Positions 6,583 through 14,096 of a DNA stretch of 19,401 bases are shown here, piece by piece (position 1 is the stretch's first letter; every line of letters begins with the position of its first letter). The notes beneath the pieces are model-generated. The model saw nothing but the letters and a program-made list of their open reading frames with translations, did not search any database and was not told the DNA's origin. Origin of the DNA: an uncultured Pseudomonadota bacterium. Its GTDB lineage: Bacteria; Pseudomonadota; Gammaproteobacteria; Burkholderiales; SG8-41. Where the stretch lies: assembly GCA_946885605.1 (NCBI GenBank), contig CAMPGR010000068.1, positions 1 to 19,401 of the forward strand. Direction: 5' to 3'. Position numbers and translations under genes: made by a program.

Positions 6583-8088
6583 CTAAATTTTTTGCTCGGT
6601 CTGCAGCGCATACATCCGCCAACGCGCCGTGAGCTTGTATGCGATGAACCCGGCGGCCAGAAGCAGCAGGACGATGGACAGCGGCCGCTCCGCGATCAGA
6701 GTGACGTCGCCCTTGAACATGAGCAGCGTCTGGCGCAGGCTGTTTTCCGTCGTGGGCCCCAGTACGACGCCGATGATAAACGGCGCGATGGGATATTTCC
6801 ATTGCCGCAGAAAATAGCCGACGACGCCGGCGACGATCATGACCCACACGTCGAAGAGCGCATTTCTGACGCTGTAGACGCCCACGAGGCAGATCACGCT
6901 GATGATCGGCAGCAGGACCGGCGGACGGATCGACGCGATCCGGGCAAACACGCCGACGAGCGGCAGGTTGAGCACGAGGAGCATCATGTTTCCGATGTAC
7001 ATCGTCGCCACGAACGTCCAGAACACCTCCTGGTGCGTCACGAACAACATCGGTCCGGGCTCGACGTTGTGCATCCGCAGTCCCGCGAGCATGATGGCGC
7101 TCGGCGCCGCAAAAGGAATGCCGAGCGTCAGGAGCGGAATCATGGAGCCCATCACTGCGCTGTTGTTCGCGGACTCGGGCGCGACCACCCCTTCCACGGC
7201 GCCCTGCCCGAAACGCTGCGGCGTGCGCGACAACCTTTTCTCCAGAGCATAGGCGACGAAGGTCGAAATGACCGTGCATGGCCCGGGCAGCAGGCCCACG
7301 AAGAATCCCAGAACCGAGCCGCGGAGCATCGGTGCGATGGAACGCCTCATTTCCTCACGGTTCGGGTAAAGCTCCCTCAACCTCACTCGGCTGATCGCCG
7401 GCTTCACGTATTTCTCCACCGCGATCTTCAGGATCTCGGAAATGCCGAAAAGGCCGACGGCGATCGGCAGGAAATCGACGCCGAGCATCAGCTTCTCCAC
7501 GCCGAAGGTGAAGCGCGGATAGCTGTCCATGGGGTTGATGCCGATCGTGCTCAGGAACAGCCCGAACGCAATCATCAACGCGCCTTTGAGCGGCGCTTCG
7601 GCGGAGAGGTTGGAGAGCAGCACGAACGACAATATCATGAACGCGAGGAACTCCGGCGGGCCGAAGGAGAGCGCCGCATTGCCGAGAACCGGTGCGAAGA
7701 GCTGCAGCCCCAATATGCCGATCGTGCCCGCCACGAACGAGCCCGCCGCGACGAGCGCGAGCGCCGCGCCCGCGCGGCCCTGCCGCGACATCTGATAGCC
7801 GTCTATGCAGGTGACGACGCTGGCCGCCTCGCCGGGAATGTTGACGAGCACCGAGGTGGTGGAGCCGCCATACATCGCGCCGTACCAGACGCCGGTCATC
7901 ATGATGAGCCCGGTGGTCGGGCCATACGGCAGCGTGAACGGCAGCATCAGTACCATGGTGGCTGTGGGCCCCAGTCCGGGGAGCACACCGACCACGGTGC
8001 CAACCAGCACGCCGATGAAGCAGGCGATCAGATTGACGGCACTGAGGGAATTGACGAATCCGTCGTAAAGGAGAGTCATTCCCTCCAT
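6583..8088 (-). CDS. tctA: TctA-family large permease subunit of a tripartite tricarboxylate transporter
   Basis: The 501-residue protein has about 11-12 hydrophobic segments, as in TctA of Salmonella. Conserved landmarks include VGVLPGLGPTATMVLMLP, GAMYGGSTTSVLVNIPGEA, the second half-repeat GLLPGPCTVISTFVAY with GVVAPESANNSAVMGS, and PLLTLGIPFAAPSAIML. These two pseudo-symmetric motifs form the transport core. It mediates cation-coupled carboxylate uptake across the inner membrane with TctB and a TctC receptor. The start lies 9 bp after the tctB stop; AGGGG overlapping that stop serves as ribosome site, and a second in-frame ATG at 8079 is an alternative. The gene lies between tctB and the frameshifted tctC. 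Confidence 0.96.
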   Translation of the reverse strand: MEGMTLLYDGFVNSLSAVNLIACFIGVLVGTVVGVLPGLGPTATMVLMLPFTLPYGPTTGLIMMTGVWYGAMYGGSTTSVLVNIPGEAASVVTCIDGYQMSRQGRAGAALALVAAGSFVAGTIGILGLQLFAPVLGNAALSFGPPEFLAFMILSFVLLSNLSAEAPLKGALMIAFGLFLSTIGINPMDSYPRFTFGVEKLMLGVDFLPIAVGLFGISEILKIAVEKYVKPAISRVRLRELYPNREEMRRSIAPMLRGSVLGFFVGLLPGPCTVISTFVAYALEKRLSRTPQRFGQGAVEGVVAPESANNSAVMGSMIPLLTLGIPFAAPSAIMLAGLRMHNVEPGPMLFVTHQEVFWTFVATMYIGNMMLLVLNLPLVGVFARIASIRPPVLLPIISVICLVGVYSVRNALFDVWVMIVAGVVGYFLRQWKYPIAPFIIGVVLGPTTENSLRQTLLMFKGDVTLIAERPLSIVLLLLAAGFIAYKLTARWRMYALQTEQKI

Positions 8089-8097
8089 GTCACGCCC

Positions 8098-8547
8098 CTA
8101 GCCCAGTATCCCTCGTGGGAGATCGATGTACAGCCAGTAATCGAACAGCAGGTAAATGAAGAACGCCGTGCTCGCGGACACAGCAAGGGGCTTGCGCCAG
8201 CCTTCGAGCCGCATGATCTTGCAAAAGGCGTAGGCGGCAACGAGCGTCACGAGGACATAGCCCAGGAGCGGCATCGCCACGATCCAGAGGCAGAACGTGA
8301 GCGTCATGAGCGCCAGCGTCGCCGCCGCCGGCTTGTCGAAGATCGCTCGGGAAGCGCCCGACCTCGATTCGATCACGAGCAGCGAGAGCGCGAAGACGAG
8401 GATCGCGACCCCGAGGAAAAAAGGGTACAAGCCCGGCCCCGGCCGCTGCAGCGTGCCGAAACCATATCCCCAGGAGATCGCCGCGATTGCGATGCCCACG
8501 GCGGCCATCAGGACGAGAAAGACCGTCTCGGCGTCGATTTTAGGCAT
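8098..8547 (-). CDS. tctB: TctB-family small permease subunit
   Basis: The 149-residue product has four hydrophobic segments (about 9-27, 41-59, 75-94 and 96-111, with a further hydrophobic stretch at 124-143), the usual TctB layout. The signature RPGPGLYPFFLGVAILVFAL follows the first span. The start at 8547 has GAGGAGA upstream and sits 13 bp after the CoA-transferase stop. TctB assists TctA in the inner membrane. Sequence conservation in this family is low, so the call rests on size, topology, the GPGLYPF motif and position before tctA. Confidence 0.93.
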   Translation of the reverse strand: MPKIDAETVFLVLMAAVGIAIAAISWGYGFGTLQRPGPGLYPFFLGVAILVFALSLLVIESRSGASRAIFDKPAAATLALMTLTFCLWIVAMPLLGYVLVTLVAAYAFCKIMRLEGWRKPLAVSASTAFFIYLLFDYWLYIDLPRGILG

Positions 8548-8560
8548 GCTTCTCCTCGGC

Positions 8561-9751
8561 TCAGGCGATGACGCCCTCTCGCCGCAAATTTGCGATGTCA
8601 TCCTCCGTGAGCCCAAGCAGCCCGCGCAGCACGGCATCGGTGTGCTCGCCCAGGCGCGGCGCCGGTGTAGACGGGGTCCCGTTCACCCCGGAAAACTTGA
8701 TGGGATTTCCGGGGAGCCGCACGCGTCCCGCCTCGGGATGGTCGTATTCGACGATCATCTCGCGCTCGGCAACCGGCGGCTCGGCGAATGCGCCGTCGAG
8801 ATTATTGACCGGCGCGGCGGGGACTTCCGCGGCGCGCAATTTTCTCAGCCACTCCGCCGCGGTGCGCGTGCGAATGATTTCTTCAAGCATGGAGATGAGC
8901 ACGGCGCGGTTTTCGAGCCGCTTGGGATTGGTTGCGAAGCGCGGATCTTCTGCGAGCGCCGGTTGCCCGAGCACCGCGCAGAGCTTGCGCCAGAAGTTCT
9001 CCTGCCGTGTCGCGATCACGATGTAGCCGTCCTTCGCGCGGAAGGCCTGCCATGGCACCGTGAACTCGTGCGCTGAGCCCTGCGGCTGAGGCACTTCGCC
9101 GGTGCAGAGGTAGTGCGTGCCCATGTAGCTCAGGAGATTGAGCATGCCGTCGAACATCGAGGTCTCGATGCGGCAGCCCCGGTCGGTGCGCTCGCGCTGA
9201 TACAGGGCGGCGAGGATGCCTTCGCAGGAAAAAATCCCGCCGCAGAGATCGGCGAGCGGTATGCCGACGCGCGCGGGGGGACGACCCGGCTCGCCGGTGA
9301 TCGCGAGGTAACCGCTGATCGCCTGGATGATGAGGTCGAGCGCCGGGTAGTCCTTGTAGGTGCCTCCGGCTCCGAATCCCGTCACCGAGCACTGGATGAT
9401 GCGCGGATTGATCGCGGAGAGCGTGGCGTAATCCGCTTGCAGGCGCTCCAGGACACCGGACCGGAAGTTGTCGATCACCACGTCGGCGAGCTTGACGAGA
9501 TCGTGGAAGAGCGCGCGGCCCGCCTCCGACTTCAGGTTGATGACGACGCTTTTCTTGTTGCGGTTGAACGTGAGAAAGAGCGTGCTGACACCCTTGTACG
9601 GCGCGACCGACGGGATGCGGCCGAGATCGCCTTCCGGCGCCTCGATCTTGATCACTTCCGCACCAAGATCGGTGAGGACCTGCCCGCCGTAGGTCCCGGC
9701 GATGATCTGTCCCAGCTCGAGGATGCGCACGCCTTCCAGCGGTCGGGACAT
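8561..9751 (-). CDS. Class III (CaiB/BaiF, Frc-type) CoA-transferase
   Basis: The 396-residue enzyme has the family's usual length. It opens with PLEGVRILELGQIIAGTYGG, then DLGAEVIKIEAPEGDLGR, NRNKKSVVINLKSEAGRA, DVVIDNFRSGVLERL, QCSVTGFGAGG and the catalytic loop RVGIPLADLCGGIFS, where Asp168 matches Asp169 of formyl-CoA transferase. The C-terminal part has the small-domain pattern RTAAEWLRKLRAAEVPAAPVNNL and LGEHTDAVLRGLLGL. It should move CoA from a donor such as succinyl-CoA to a carboxylate. It starts 11 bp after the acyl-CoA dehydrogenase stop and is followed by tctB, so activation and import of the substrate are probably co-expressed. Substrate specificity cannot be read from the sequence. 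Confidence 0.95.
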   Translation of the reverse strand: MSRPLEGVRILELGQIIAGTYGGQVLTDLGAEVIKIEAPEGDLGRIPSVAPYKGVSTLFLTFNRNKKSVVINLKSEAGRALFHDLVKLADVVIDNFRSGVLERLQADYATLSAINPRIIQCSVTGFGAGGTYKDYPALDLIIQAISGYLAITGEPGRPPARVGIPLADLCGGIFSCEGILAALYQRERTDRGCRIETSMFDGMLNLLSYMGTHYLCTGEVPQPQGSAHEFTVPWQAFRAKDGYIVIATRQENFWRKLCAVLGQPALAEDPRFATNPKRLENRAVLISMLEEIIRTRTAAEWLRKLRAAEVPAAPVNNLDGAFAEPPVAEREMIVEYDHPEAGRVRLPGNPIKFSGVNGTPSTPAPRLGEHTDAVLRGLLGLTEDDIANLRREGVIA

Positions 9752-9762
9752 CGTCCGCCCCC

Positions 9763-10905
9763 TTACAGCCCGAGCCCGCGGGCGATGATGTTGCGCTGGA
9801 TTTCCGACGTGCCGGCGCCGATCGTCGCAAGCCGCGAGTCGCGGAAGAAGCGCTGCATCGGGTATTCCATGCAGTAACCGTAACCGCCCAGGATCTGCAT
9901 GCCGAGATCGGCGATCGCCTTGTACGTCTCGCCGCTGTGGAGCTTGACGACCGCGGCGTCGTGCCGCGTTGCCCGCCCCTGGGACATGAGCCAGGCGAAG
10001 CGATAGACGAGCATGCGTGAGACATCAAGCATCACTTTCATGTCGGCGAGCTTGTGCGAAATCGCCTGAAAGGAGCCGATGGGGCGGCCGAACTGCTTTC
10101 TCTCTTTCGCGTAATCGAGCGCGTACTCGAATGCGGCCGCGGCAGCACCGGTGCGCGCCGCTGAAAGGCAGAGCCGCTCGTACCACAAATAGGCATCGAC
10201 CGCCTCCCAGCCCTTATCGACTGCGCCGAGCATCGCGGAGGCCGGCACTTTTACGTCGCTGTAGAACACCTGCGTCGTCCCGATCGCGCGCTGTCCGAGC
10301 GTCTCGATCTTGCGGATGTCGATGCCGGGCAGCTTGGTGTCCACGAGGAAATTCGTAATGCCCTGCTGCTTTTTCTCGCCACTGGACGTGCGCGTGACGA
10401 GCAGGCAATAGTCGCTGATGTCCATGCCGGACGTGAAAACCTTCTGCCCGTTGATCACGTAGCCGTCGCCCGCCGGTGACGCGCGCGTCGCGAGCGATGC
10501 CGCGTCGGACCCGGATTGCGGCTCTGTCAGGCCGAAGCAGAACGAGAGCTCCCCGCGCACGACTTTGGGAATCAGCGTCGCCTTCTGCTCGCGGCTGCCA
10601 TGCAGCATCACCGCGTAGCCGCCGTAGGTGAGCGTGCGAAAGAGCCACATTGCGAGCTCCTCGAAATGCCGCCCCGCTTCTTCGAGGAGAATGGCAAGCT
10701 CGATCGCGGAACCGCCCGTGCCGCCATACTCCGGAGGAAAGGTCAGTCCAAACCAGCCGTGCTTCGCGAGCGCTTCGTACGCTTCCCGGGGCGGACGCGC
10801 TTCGCGATCGCAGCGCGCGGCGTACTCCGCTGGGCACACTTCATCGAGCAGCTCCTGCACATGCGCGCGCAGCGTTTCCTGTTCGGGTGTGAAGGAAAAG
10901 TCCAT
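9763..10905 (-). CDS. Acyl-CoA dehydrogenase, FAD-dependent, with catalytic Glu in the alternative helix position
   Basis: The 380-residue protein has the full three-domain fold: N-terminal helices with HGWFGLTFPPEYGG (49-62), the flavin segment CFGLTEPQSGSDAASLATRA (123-142), INGQKVFTSG (151-160), helical C-domain YAKERKQFGRPIGSFQAISH and ILGGYGYCMEYPMQRFFRD. The usual Glu before GTSEIQ is Ala364 (TIGAGTSEIQRN). Glu243 in WYERLCLSAAR falls where isovaleryl-CoA and long-chain dehydrogenases keep their base, so activity is likely retained. It would oxidise the acyl-CoA made by the next gene's transferase; electrons pass to ETF. No Shine-Dalgarno is visible before the ATG because a heptamer repeat fills most of the leader. 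Confidence 0.95.
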   Translation of the reverse strand: MDFSFTPEQETLRAHVQELLDEVCPAEYAARCDREARPPREAYEALAKHGWFGLTFPPEYGGTGGSAIELAILLEEAGRHFEELAMWLFRTLTYGGYAVMLHGSREQKATLIPKVVRGELSFCFGLTEPQSGSDAASLATRASPAGDGYVINGQKVFTSGMDISDYCLLVTRTSSGEKKQQGITNFLVDTKLPGIDIRKIETLGQRAIGTTQVFYSDVKVPASAMLGAVDKGWEAVDAYLWYERLCLSAARTGAAAAAFEYALDYAKERKQFGRPIGSFQAISHKLADMKVMLDVSRMLVYRFAWLMSQGRATRHDAAVVKLHSGETYKAIADLGMQILGGYGYCMEYPMQRFFRDSRLATIGAGTSEIQRNIIARGLGL

Positions 10906-10914
10906 ACGAATTAT

Positions 10915-10963
10915 GGCGAATGGTGAACGGTGAATGGCTAGCGGTTAAGGGTCAACGGAGAGC
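10915..10963. repeat. Degenerate 7-nt tandem repeat (GGTGAAY-type), seven units
   Basis: Seven consecutive heptamers each begin with GG: GGCGAAT, GGTGAAC, GGTGAAT, GGCTAGC, GGTTAAG, GGTCAAC, GGAGAGC. The array fills nearly all of the gap between the CitE-like stop (10967) and the acyl-CoA dehydrogenase start (10905). It falls where the ribosome site of the latter gene should be. Confidence 0.75.
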
Positions 10964-10966
10964 CGA

Positions 10967-11848
10967 TCACCGATCCAGTTTCGCGAGCTCCAGCACGCGC
11001 TGCGCCCGCTGATACATGGCGTAATCCACGAGGCGGCCATCCACCGTGATCGCTGCAGCCGTTCCCTTCTTTTCGACCGCCTCGAACTCGCTCACCACGC
11101 GCTTATAGTACGCCACGTCCCCCTCGGGCACGGCATACGCGCGCCGCACCGGAGCAATCTGTTTGGGATGGATGACGGTGCGGCCGACATAGCCGAGCCG
11201 CGCAGACAGCTGCGAGTCCGTGACGAGGCCTGCCTCGTCCTCGAGATCGCTGAAGACCCCGTCGAGCGGCCACGCTTTCCCGGCCGCGCGCGTATCGAGC
11301 AGCACTTTCGATCGGGCGTAGAGGAGCTCCGTCCCTTCGATCGACCAGCTGCAGCCCAGGTCGGTCTGCAAGTCACCGTCTCGCGCAACGCCAATACAAC
11401 CGCTTGCGACCCGCGGCGATGCGCTGAGAAGGTCGAAGCAGCGGTAGACGCCCAACGCGCTCTCGATCATCACGACGATCTCCACCGTGCCCAGCTTCAT
11501 GCCTTGCGCGGACTCGAGCCGCTCCAGCGTTGACGCCGTCCGTTGGATCTCCCCGACGCTTTCCGCCTTCGGCAGAAATATCGCCTCCAGGCCCGGCCTC
11601 ACGATCGAGGCGAGATCATCGTCCAGCAATCCGGTCGTCGCAGCGTTGACACGCACGAAAAGCGCCGGCCCACGACCCGTGGCGCCGTCGATCGCGCACG
11701 CAACCAGCGTCCGCGCTTCGGCCTTCATAGCGACCGGCACCGAATCTTCGAGGTCGAAGAGCACGGCGTCGGCGCCGCTTTCGAGCGCCTTCGTCATGAC
11801 ACGCTCCTTGCTGCCGGGGGCAAAGAGGGCCACTCGCACGGGTTTCAC
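10967..11848 (-). CDS. CitE/HpcH-family CoA-ester lyase
   Basis: A GTG start at 11848 gives 293 residues; AGGAG lies 6 nt upstream, and the longer ATG frame to 11893 adds only a basic, unconserved stretch. The TIM-barrel landmarks are VALFAPGSKERVMTKAL, ADAVLFDLEDSV, LFVRVNAATTG (Arg66), IFLPKAES, VVMIESALGV (Glu129) and GRTVIHPKQIAPVRRAY. The usual GAEDL metal loop reads IGVARDGDLQTDLG, with Asp159 in the metal-ligand place but Gly where a Glu normally precedes it. Family members cleave malyl-, citramalyl-, methylmalyl- or citryl-CoA. It sits between a thioesterase and an acyl-CoA dehydrogenase, so it probably carries out the C-C cleavage step of the encoded pathway; the exact substrate is unknown. 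Confidence 0.92.
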   Translation of the reverse strand: MKPVRVALFAPGSKERVMTKALESGADAVLFDLEDSVPVAMKAEARTLVACAIDGATGRGPALFVRVNAATTGLLDDDLASIVRPGLEAIFLPKAESVGEIQRTASTLERLESAQGMKLGTVEIVVMIESALGVYRCFDLLSASPRVASGCIGVARDGDLQTDLGCSWSIEGTELLYARSKVLLDTRAAGKAWPLDGVFSDLEDEAGLVTDSQLSARLGYVGRTVIHPKQIAPVRRAYAVPEGDVAYYKRVVSEFEAVEKKGTAAAITVDGRLVDYAMYQRAQRVLELAKLDR

Positions 11849-11918
11849 ACACTCTCCTTTCTTCCGCGGCCCTCGAGCTCGGCCGCGGCGCAAAAAAGGT
11901 TGCCGAACGGCAGCCTCG

Positions 11919-12383
11919 TCATTCCGCCGCTTTCGCAGGGATCACGATCTGCGTCTGCGTCACGATCGCCGCCACTTTGCCATCGCCGTTCTTCACCGTC
12001 GTCTGCCACACCGTGGTGGTGCGCCCGAAGTGGAGCGGTATCGACACCGCCTTGAGCACCGGGCCCGTTGCGGCAGCGAAGAAATTGCTTTTCGATTCGA
12101 TCGTGCCGCTGCGATGTCCCGGCGGAAGATTGAAGACCGCGCCGGTCGCGCCAACCACGTCGGCAAACGCCATGATGGCCCCGCCGCTCACCCGCCCCGA
12201 GCGGTTGAGATGCATGGGCTTGATCGCCATCTCGGCCACCACCTTCTTCCTGCTCAAAGACACGAGCTTCATGCCGAGCGCGCGCGCCATGCCGCCCTGC
12301 ATCACCGGCGAATCCGGGATTGCGCGCACCCGCTTTTGTTTGCTCTTGCTCTTGCGCTTGCCGTCCTTACCTCGTTGAGCCAC
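11919..12383 (-). CDS. PaaI-like hotdog-fold thioesterase with a basic N-terminal tail
   Basis: A GTG start at 12383 with GGGAGG 6 nt upstream gives 154 residues. Residues 1-20 are strongly basic (KDGKRKSKSKQKRVR), unusual in this family; the hotdog fold begins near residue 28. The motif HLNRSGRVSGGAIMAFAD matches the PaaI pattern HxNxxGxxHGG, but the His of HGG is Ser. The Asp of FAD can act as the catalytic acid. SGTIESKSNFFAAATG is the second conserved segment. It should hydrolyse an acyl-CoA; a hydratase role is less likely because MaoC-type residues are not seen. It lies 32 bp after the acetamidase and 70 bp before the CitE-like gene. Confidence 0.85.
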   Translation of the reverse strand: MAQRGKDGKRKSKSKQKRVRAIPDSPVMQGGMARALGMKLVSLSRKKVVAEMAIKPMHLNRSGRVSGGAIMAFADVVGATGAVFNLPPGHRSGTIESKSNFFAAATGPVLKAVSIPLHFGRTTTVWQTTVKNGDGKVAAIVTQTQIVIPAKAAE

Positions 12384-12415
12384 ACCCTGCCTCCCGCTCG
12401 TTGTTCTTGCCCGCG

Positions 12416-13429
12416 TTACTTGAAGATGCTTTTGGGGATCGCGCCGTAGATCATTTGCACGTTGTTCACCGCTTCGCCGATCCGGAAGTCCACCGCAAGG
12501 CTGCAGAGCGCGTAGGCCTCGGCCGCGTCAAGACCGGCCCTTTGCTGCAGGAAGGCCGCGCTCTCGTGCACCGCGTGCTGCAGCGCCTTGCCGAGATCGG
12601 TGTCCATCCCCATCACGTAGTGACACGATTCGTCTTCGGCGCGCGGCCACTTCATTTCCTTTCCCGCGCCCTTGTGCACGATGAACTGAAACGTGGGCGT
12701 GAGTGAAATCTCGATCGCGGTCCCGTCCACTTCGCCATCACCCTGCACCGCGTGCCCGTCGCCGGTATAGAACAGCGCGCCCTCGTTGAACACTGGCAAA
12801 TAGAGGATGGAGCCGGTCGTCAGATGCCGGAAATCGAGGTTGCCGCCGAAAGGGCCGGGCGGCTTCGTGCTGACACGCGGCTTCTCCGGCTGCGGAGCGA
12901 CCGCTACGATTCCCATAAAGGGCGCCAGCGGCACTTCTATATTGGGAGCGAACAAAGCGACGCTTCGCGCGAGATCGAGCTTGATGATTTTCGCTGCGGG
13001 CCTGTCGAGGAGATCGGGCGCGGCGCCCCATCCGGGACCGGTGGAATTGACCCCGTAGGGGACGCGAAACTCCACGTCGAGCACGCGCACTTCGAGCATG
13101 TCGCCCGGCTGTGCGCCTTCGACGTAGATCGGCCCGGTGACGATGTGCGGGCCCGCGCCCTCTTCGCGCTTCATCGCGCTGTAGATGCGCTTGGCATCCT
13201 CGAGCACGTCGACCGGTTCGATGCCGGCGGCAGCGAAGTACGCGACCGGGTCGTCCCTGGTATTGAGCCCCTGGTGCGACACCGTGTTAATGCGCACGGT
13301 CTGGCCGGAGTCGATGCGCAGCACCGGCGAACGATCCGCGCGGATGTATCCCCAGACCACCGTATCGGGCGTGCAGCGTAATGCCGCATCCGGCGGGAAG
13401 CCCGGTGGGTTTGCGCGCGGAGCGGCCAT
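12416..13429 (-). CDS. Acetamidase/formamidase family protein (FmdA/AmdA)
   Basis: The 337-residue protein matches the family in length and motifs: VVWGYIRADRSPVLRIDSGQ, INTVSHQG, HIVTGPIYVEGAQPGDMLEV, an all-beta core with GWGAAPDLLD, GIVAVAPQ, PPGPFGGNLDFRHLTTGS, LPVFNEGALFYTGDGHAVQGDGE and DESCHYVMGMDTDLGKAL. Characterised members hydrolyse formamide or acetamide to ammonia and the acid, in the cytoplasm, using a zinc or other metal site. No signal peptide is present. GGAAG lies 6 nt before the ATG. It is the first full-length gene of the minus-strand catabolic run, so it may release the carboxylate from an amide. Amide substrate is unknown. Confidence 0.92.
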   Translation of the reverse strand: MAAPRANPPGFPPDAALRCTPDTVVWGYIRADRSPVLRIDSGQTVRINTVSHQGLNTRDDPVAYFAAAGIEPVDVLEDAKRIYSAMKREEGAGPHIVTGPIYVEGAQPGDMLEVRVLDVEFRVPYGVNSTGPGWGAAPDLLDRPAAKIIKLDLARSVALFAPNIEVPLAPFMGIVAVAPQPEKPRVSTKPPGPFGGNLDFRHLTTGSILYLPVFNEGALFYTGDGHAVQGDGEVDGTAIEISLTPTFQFIVHKGAGKEMKWPRAEDESCHYVMGMDTDLGKALQHAVHESAAFLQQRAGLDAAEAYALCSLAVDFRIGEAVNNVQMIYGAIPKSIFK

Positions 13430-13485
13430 CAGCAGCTTCCGTGCCGCGTCGCGGGCGCGACAGCGCGCTGACTTTCGGGCGCCAT
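13429..13485 (-). CDS. Possible 18-codon leader ORF coupled to the acetamidase gene
   Basis: A short frame (MAPESQRAVAPATRHGSC) starts at 13485 with AAGGAA 7 nt upstream. It ends in TGATG, where its stop overlaps the acetamidase ATG by one base. The arrangement suggests translational coupling or a leader peptide. A TAAGAT box occurs farther upstream on the minus strand, without a good -35. No homology is recognised, and the ORF is short enough to be chance. Confidence 0.3.
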   Translation of the reverse strand: MAPESQRAVAPATRHGSC

Positions 13486-13623
13486 GGGATTGTTCCTTGC
13501 GTGGCTGTTACGGCTTCATCTTAGCACCGTTTTGGGCGCAGCCGGCCTGTTGCGCCGCGGGCAAATCGACGACAATCGGGCGGCAATTACTGGACCAGCG
13601 TCGCAGATGACGGACGACGCTAT

Positions 13624-13667
13624 GCCCTCACCCCGCCCCTCTCCCGCGTCGCGGGCGAGGGGAGATT
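13624..13667 (+). repeat. Palindromic intergenic element A upstream of the carboxymuconolactone-decarboxylase gene
   Basis: CCCCTCTCCCGC (13636-13647) and GCGGGCGAGGGG (13651-13662) form a 12-bp stem with one mismatch and a 3-nt loop, preceded by CCCTCACCCC. It resembles dispersed CCCTCTCCC/GGGAGAGGG palindromes common between genes in high-GC Proteobacteria. Element B, 435 bp away, shares its core in reverse orientation. Confidence 0.65.
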
Positions 13668-13700
13668 TGTGGTCTGCACGAGAATCAAACAGGAGGCGAA

Positions 13701-14081
13701 ATGAACGAAGGGCTTTATCAGAAAGGAATCGCGACGCGGCGCAAAGTGCTCGGCGACGCCCACATTGCGAAACGACAGGCGAGCAACGACCCGTACACGA
13801 AGCAACAGAACGAGCTCGTGACCGAAGTCGCGTGGGGCAGGATCTGGTCGCGGCCGCAGCTGCCGCTCAAGGTACGCAGCCTCGTCACGCTCGGGATGCT
13901 CGCCGCGCTCAACCGTCCCGACGAAACCAAAGGGCATATCGGCGGCGCGCTCAACAACGGCGCGACGCCGGAGGAAATCGTCGAAGTGTTCGTGCAGGCC
14001 GCCGCTTACTGCGGCTTCCCGGCGTCGAACGGCTGCGTGCGGCTCGCGGTGGAAGTGTTCAAGGAGCGCGGGCTGATATAA
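13701..14081 (+). CDS. Carboxymuconolactone decarboxylase family protein
   Basis: The 126-residue protein has the single-domain CMD length. AGGAGG precedes the ATG by 5 nt. Recognisable segments are ATRRKVLGDAHIAKR at the N-terminus, VAWGRIWSRPQLPLKVRSLV, LGMLAALNRPDE and GHIGGALNNGATPEEIVEV, ending with VQAAAYCGFPASNGCVRLA. This pattern is like PcaC of the beta-ketoadipate pathway, with no CxxC pair as in AhpD peroxidases. PcaC decarboxylates 4-carboxymuconolactone, but many homologues have other or unknown roles. It is the only plus-strand gene between 4 and 17 kb and is framed by two palindromic elements, so it may be a cassette inserted between two minus-strand units. Confidence 0.9.
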   Translation: MNEGLYQKGIATRRKVLGDAHIAKRQASNDPYTKQQNELVTEVAWGRIWSRPQLPLKVRSLVTLGMLAALNRPDETKGHIGGALNNGATPEEIVEVFVQAAAYCGFPASNGCVRLAVEVFKERGLI

Positions 14082-14096
14082 AAGCGCTACACGAGC

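Noticed and set aside
6298..8571. A 757-codon plus-strand open frame across tctC, tctA and tctB
   Set aside because: It is antisense to three clearly recognisable transport genes. The product is a His/Arg/Asp/Glu-rich low-complexity string, as expected from the reverse strand of GC-rich coding DNA.
13484..13610. Plus-strand open frame preceding the CMD-family gene
   Set aside because: It passes through the palindromic element and has no conserved segment; the CMD gene has its own strong ribosome site at 13690-13695.
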